DNA of 30,252 bases from a virus. Location of the stretch: positions 1 to 30,252 of IMG/VR virus record IMGVR_UViG_3300037493_002005; one strand, written 5' to 3'. The notes under the pieces were generated by a model. The model was not told the DNA's origin, made no database searches, and worked only from the letters and a program-made list of their open reading frames with translations. The translations under genes and the position numbers were made by a program. Positions 27,668 to 30,252 of the stretch are shown here, one piece after another. Each line of letters starts with the position of its first letter. Position 1 is the stretch's first letter.

Positions 27668-29724
27668 TATCTTCTATAATTTTTGCCGTTTACGCCGTAA
27701 ATTGGGTTATCAGGGAGAAACCCGTTAAAATCCTGATCCACGGGCAAAAGCGCGACCCTTATATCGTTTCGCACCGTGTACCCCATCCGCTCGGCTTTTT
27801 TAACCGCGATTTGTTGGGAATCATTCGCCAGCGGGTTAATTCCTTTCGCATTTATATAAACCTCTTTTTGCCAAAAGTGATAACAGTTACCGCCGCCTTT
27901 ATAAAGCCAAATCGAGTAATAATCCGTCCCGTATGGACCCCATCCACGGTTAACCGCTTTTTGTTCCATCGCCTCAATATCCTCTTTCCTGTAAAGTTTA
28001 TCGGCGGCAATCATTTTTTTACAAAATTCGCGCTCAGTGGAGGCGCGCCCTTTATATCTATACCGCGTCATGAATGTAACGCCCGCGTAATTCGTTTCGT
28101 CTTGATCGCTTGGCCGCATGGCTTGAGCCCTTCCCGTCGATGCCAATTCATGGGCGGTTATTTTAACGAGCTCCTCGTTTTCGGCGTCATCGTTATCGTA
28201 ATCGACTTCGTAGGAATCTATTAAAATATAACCCGAGGGGGGTTCGGTTCCGAGGGCTATCAGCTCCTCGGCGATTTCCGAGCCCAGCTCCTCGAGTTCG
28301 TTGGTTTCACGCGCGCAACAAACAGGCTTTTTTTTTTCGCCCTTCAAATGAGCCATTAAAGTTTTAACGGAATCCATCGCGACCTCCTCAGGGTTTACGC
28401 TTCCCGCCGTTATACCCGTGAAAATATCGTCGATTTGCTGAGCCGTTAACGTTGGGAACGACGCGCGCATTACACCTTTGGCCGATTCCACAGGTAAAAC
28501 ACCCGTCGCGGCTTGGATTAATATCTCGACCATTGAAGCAATTTGAGCCCCATTAAGCGCCGAACCCGCGACGTTTGCATCGGTAGCCTCAGCCGTTGGC
28601 GTTATTCCTTCCGTTGGCTTAATTTGAGCCGTATCGGCGGTAATCATAAGCGGCGAATTTGGTATAACGGTAATCGTTATATTAGGCATTTCGTAGCTCA
28701 AAATTTGCTCGAGCCCGTCCGCTAGTTTTCTTTGGGCTGGGTCTACGACCTGATTTGTAAAAATTTCAAGGCCGACCGCCATTTCGTCCTTATTCGAACC
28801 GAACCCACCGCCCACGTCACGAATACCGAAAAGCAAAGGCGTTACGACGCGGTGAGCGACCATAATTAAAGAGGTGGATTCTTTCGAAAGAAACTCGTAT
28901 TGTTTATCCGCGTCGCTGAGCGGGAAAGTAGTTATTTCAGGCTTTGGAGTATCGCGCTCGTTAAACGTCATTATGAATTTACCCGCGTTTCGAGCGCCCG
29001 TTAATTCGCGTTCCCAATCCCTTTTAATTTGTTGTTGTTCATCAGGAGCGGGGGCGCCTTGGAATAGGCTTACAATCATGGACGGACTGAGCCCATTCAT
29101 AATATTATTAACGTGGTAAACGCTAATTTCGCGCGCTAATTCGATAGAATTAATAGCGCTGTAATAATCAGGGCGCGGGTAAATATTAGCCCCGCAATAT
29201 GCGAACTTATAAAATATTTGCCTCGGCTCTTCGCCGTTATTCGTTGGATTAAATACGGGTAAAAACTCGGGCTTATTTCTTTTTTTACGCGTGTTCGCCC
29301 AATCGTTGGAATGATAAACGCCGACGATTTCCTCCTCCTCACTCGAGACCGCTATTCTACATTCCTCAAAGGGTAAATGTCGAATTTTTGCGATGTTTTG
29401 GCGATCAACTGAATAAATTACCTCGATATAATAACCGCCGTATTTTTTATAATCATGAGCGCACCCATAAAACACGTCGTAAGCGCTGAGCGCCTCGAGA
29501 CGTTTGTTGTAAACGCCAGCCTCGAGACCTTTTCCCGCAAACATATCGCCAATCGATACACACAAAGAACCGTGAACGGCTCCCGTGGCGGCGAGCTCAG
29601 ATAAATATTGTGGAAATAAATTATCGACGCCGTAATTAACCCAACCCGAACGGTCGGTTTTTTCGGCTGAGCTCCTCACGGTATAATCGGCGAGGTTTAT
29701 TCGTTTAACGTTATGGGTTTCCAT
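27667..29724 (-). CDS. Portal protein with C-terminal Cys/His extension
   Basis: The 685-residue protein forms the dodecameric gate for DNA. Residues about 1-370 are portal-like: SGWVNYGVDNLFPQYLSELA, GYYIEVIYS, PSMIVSLFQGAPAPDEQQQI (clip region), VTPLLFGIRDVGGGFGSNKD and FTNQVVDPAQRKLADGLEQI. A linker follows, then about 385-440 a helical part (AQIASMVEILIQAATGVLPV). Residues 551-685 are an extra domain with YRYKGRASTEREFCKKM, LYRKEDIEAM and YSIWLYKGGGNCYHFWQKEV, resembling the Cys/His region of Mu gpF / SPP1 gp7-type minor head proteins. A portal fused with such a domain would explain why no separate minor head protein gene is found; that is inference. Confidence 0.82.
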   Translation of the reverse strand: METHNVKRINLADYTVRSSAEKTDRSGWVNYGVDNLFPQYLSELAATGAVHGSLCVSIGDMFAGKGLEAGVYNKRLEALSAYDVFYGCAHDYKKYGGYYIEVIYSVDRQNIAKIRHLPFEECRIAVSSEEEEIVGVYHSNDWANTRKKRNKPEFLPVFNPTNNGEEPRQIFYKFAYCGANIYPRPDYYSAINSIELAREISVYHVNNIMNGLSPSMIVSLFQGAPAPDEQQQIKRDWERELTGARNAGKFIMTFNERDTPKPEITTFPLSDADKQYEFLSKESTSLIMVAHRVVTPLLFGIRDVGGGFGSNKDEMAVGLEIFTNQVVDPAQRKLADGLEQILSYEMPNITITVIPNSPLMITADTAQIKPTEGITPTAEATDANVAGSALNGAQIASMVEILIQAATGVLPVESAKGVMRASFPTLTAQQIDDIFTGITAGSVNPEEVAMDSVKTLMAHLKGEKKKPVCCARETNELEELGSEIAEELIALGTEPPSGYILIDSYEVDYDNDDAENEELVKITAHELASTGRAQAMRPSDQDETNYAGVTFMTRYRYKGRASTEREFCKKMIAADKLYRKEDIEAMEQKAVNRGWGPYGTDYYSIWLYKGGGNCYHFWQKEVYINAKGINPLANDSQQIAVKKAERMGYTVRNDIRVALLPVDQDFNGFLPDNPIYGVNGKNYRR

Positions 29725-30106
29725 TGTAAATAATATCGTCGTTAATGGTTATCGTAGGTACGTCGTAATAAATTGTCGAGCTCTTTAAATCGAGCCAACC
29801 GATACGGCAAAGGCCAACGACCGCCGCGTTAGTTGGGTCTAAATTTACGGCTGAATTTTGGCCGTAAACATAGTATCGATAGCGTCCTGGCAGCGTTAGC
29901 CCGAACGTCGTTACGGTTAATTGGGTTATTCGTTGGTTTTCGATTACAATCGTAGGGACTTGGGCGAGCTCCTCGCCAGCGGTGGAATTTTCCTCATGAA
30001 TTAAAATAAACAAATAATGGGTAAAAGCGCCCGCGAAATATTGCCGCGATTCGTTCAAACTTAAATATAAAGTTTGCCCCGCCTGATTTGTATTTAAATA
30101 ATTCAT
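29711..30106 (-). CDS. Conserved structural-block protein (131 aa)
   Basis: The 131-residue beta-rich protein begins MNYLNTNQAGQTLYLSLNES, then RQYFAGAFTHYLFILIHEEN, and contains YRYYVYGQNSAVNLDP. This family is frequent next to portal or tail genes in Bacteroidota phages and prophages as I remember it, without an agreed function. It overlaps the portal start by 14 bp. In the circular genome it lies directly after the terminator following the probable major tail protein. Possibly a virion decoration or connector component. Confidence 0.6.
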   Translation of the reverse strand: MNYLNTNQAGQTLYLSLNESRQYFAGAFTHYLFILIHEENSTAGEELAQVPTIVIENQRITQLTVTTFGLTLPGRYRYYVYGQNSAVNLDPTNAAVVGLCRIGWLDLKSSTIYYDVPTITINDDIIYNGNP

Positions 30107-30115
30107 CGTTTTACA

Positions 30116-30150
30116 AAAAAGGGGCGAGGTTTAACGCCCGCCCCCGTTTT
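30116..30150 (-). terminator. Second copy of the terminator at 40-74
   Basis: Identical in sequence to the hairpin at the left end because of the circular overlap; in the real molecule it exists once, between the probable major tail protein gene and the 131-residue gene. Confidence 0.75.
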
Positions 30151-30176
30151 AAAATATAGAACCCCTTTAACGAATA

Positions 30177-30252
30177 TTATTGCACTACGGCAATTCCCGC
30201 GAAATTATCGAAAGGAACCGAAGTAAAAGCCTCAAGGAAATCGGGTTGTCCT
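30177..30252 (-). CDS. Probable major tail protein, 3' fragment (duplicate of left end)
   Basis: The last codons and stop of the gene at 101-646 are repeated here only because the window runs past one full circle. The two base differences from the left copy leave the amino acids unchanged (Asn AAC to AAT; Gly GGT to GGA). Confidence 0.9.
   Translation of the reverse strand, partial: GQPDFLEAFTSVPFDNFAGIAVVQ

Larger units (their letters stand above)
30077..30252. repeat. Right copy of terminal redundancy
   Basis: Second copy of bases 1-176 with two substitutions (30204 and 30249). It contains the start of the 131-residue gene, the terminator (30116-30150) and the last 25 codons of the probable major tail protein gene. 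Confidence 0.95.

Noticed and set aside
1-30252. Temperate or mobile-element genes, tRNAs, CRISPR arrays, diversity-generating retroelement
   Set aside because: No integrase, excisionase, reverse transcriptase, template/variable repeat pair, regular direct-repeat array or cloverleaf was seen on either strand.

Overview
The window is one complete, circularly closed genome of a small tailed dsDNA phage (class Caudoviricetes), about 30.08 kb long. Bases 1-176 recur at 30077-30252 with two mismatches, so the unique genome is 30076 bp and the window runs a little more than once round the circle. The host is most likely a member of the Bacteroidota. Three observations support this: early promoters fit the TTTG / TAnnTTTG pattern of that phylum, start codons follow A-rich leaders rather than Shine-Dalgarno sites, and many proteins resemble families I know from Flavobacterium, Cellulophaga and Bacteroides phages. 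No integrase, CI-type repressor pair, RNA gene, CRISPR array, transposon or reverse transcriptase was seen. The longest stretch without a gene is about 170 bp.

The genome is two opposed transcription units. The minus-strand (late) unit begins at about 16.2 kb, runs leftward through base 1, continues round the circle and ends at 25738. In transcription order it carries a sigma-70-like protein, a Cys-rich protein, several tiny genes, the small terminase, a tail-assembly-chaperone-like gene with a probable -1 frameshift, a neck/fibre fusion protein, an HK97-gp10-like protein, two large distal-tail proteins, a small membrane protein and the tape measure. It then continues with the prohead protease, scaffold, major capsid protein, probable major tail protein, a small structural protein, the portal (with an extra C-terminal domain), a head-tail connector, two holin-like membrane proteins and an M15 endolysin. 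Hairpin terminators or attenuators punctuate the unit around the capsid genes.

The plus-strand (early/middle) unit runs from 16232 to 25741. It starts with very small overlapping genes and a Cro-like HTH protein. Next comes the large terminase, unusually placed away from the small terminase and on the opposite strand. A regulatory region of AT-rich 10-bp repeats and operator-like inverted repeats flanks an 82-codon gene. The rest is a recombination and replication set: a Rad52-like annealing protein, a YqaJ/lambda-type exonuclease, a winged-helix protein, a DUF6291-like replication protein, a DnaB helicase, a NinG nuclease and an OB-fold SSB-like protein. There is no DNA polymerase or primase, so the phage must borrow the host replisome. 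The two units converge at 25738-25741, where the end of the endolysin gene itself forms a large bidirectional hairpin.

The points most worth a second look are: one 18-bp operator-like motif at all three early promoters; helically phased AT-rich repeats in inverted orientation that could be a replication origin; the frameshifted tail chaperone; a structured leader before the replication genes; two small proteins ending in sliding-clamp-binding-like motifs; and a family of ATGA-coupled micro-genes. Functions are assigned from motif recognition alone; no database search was run.
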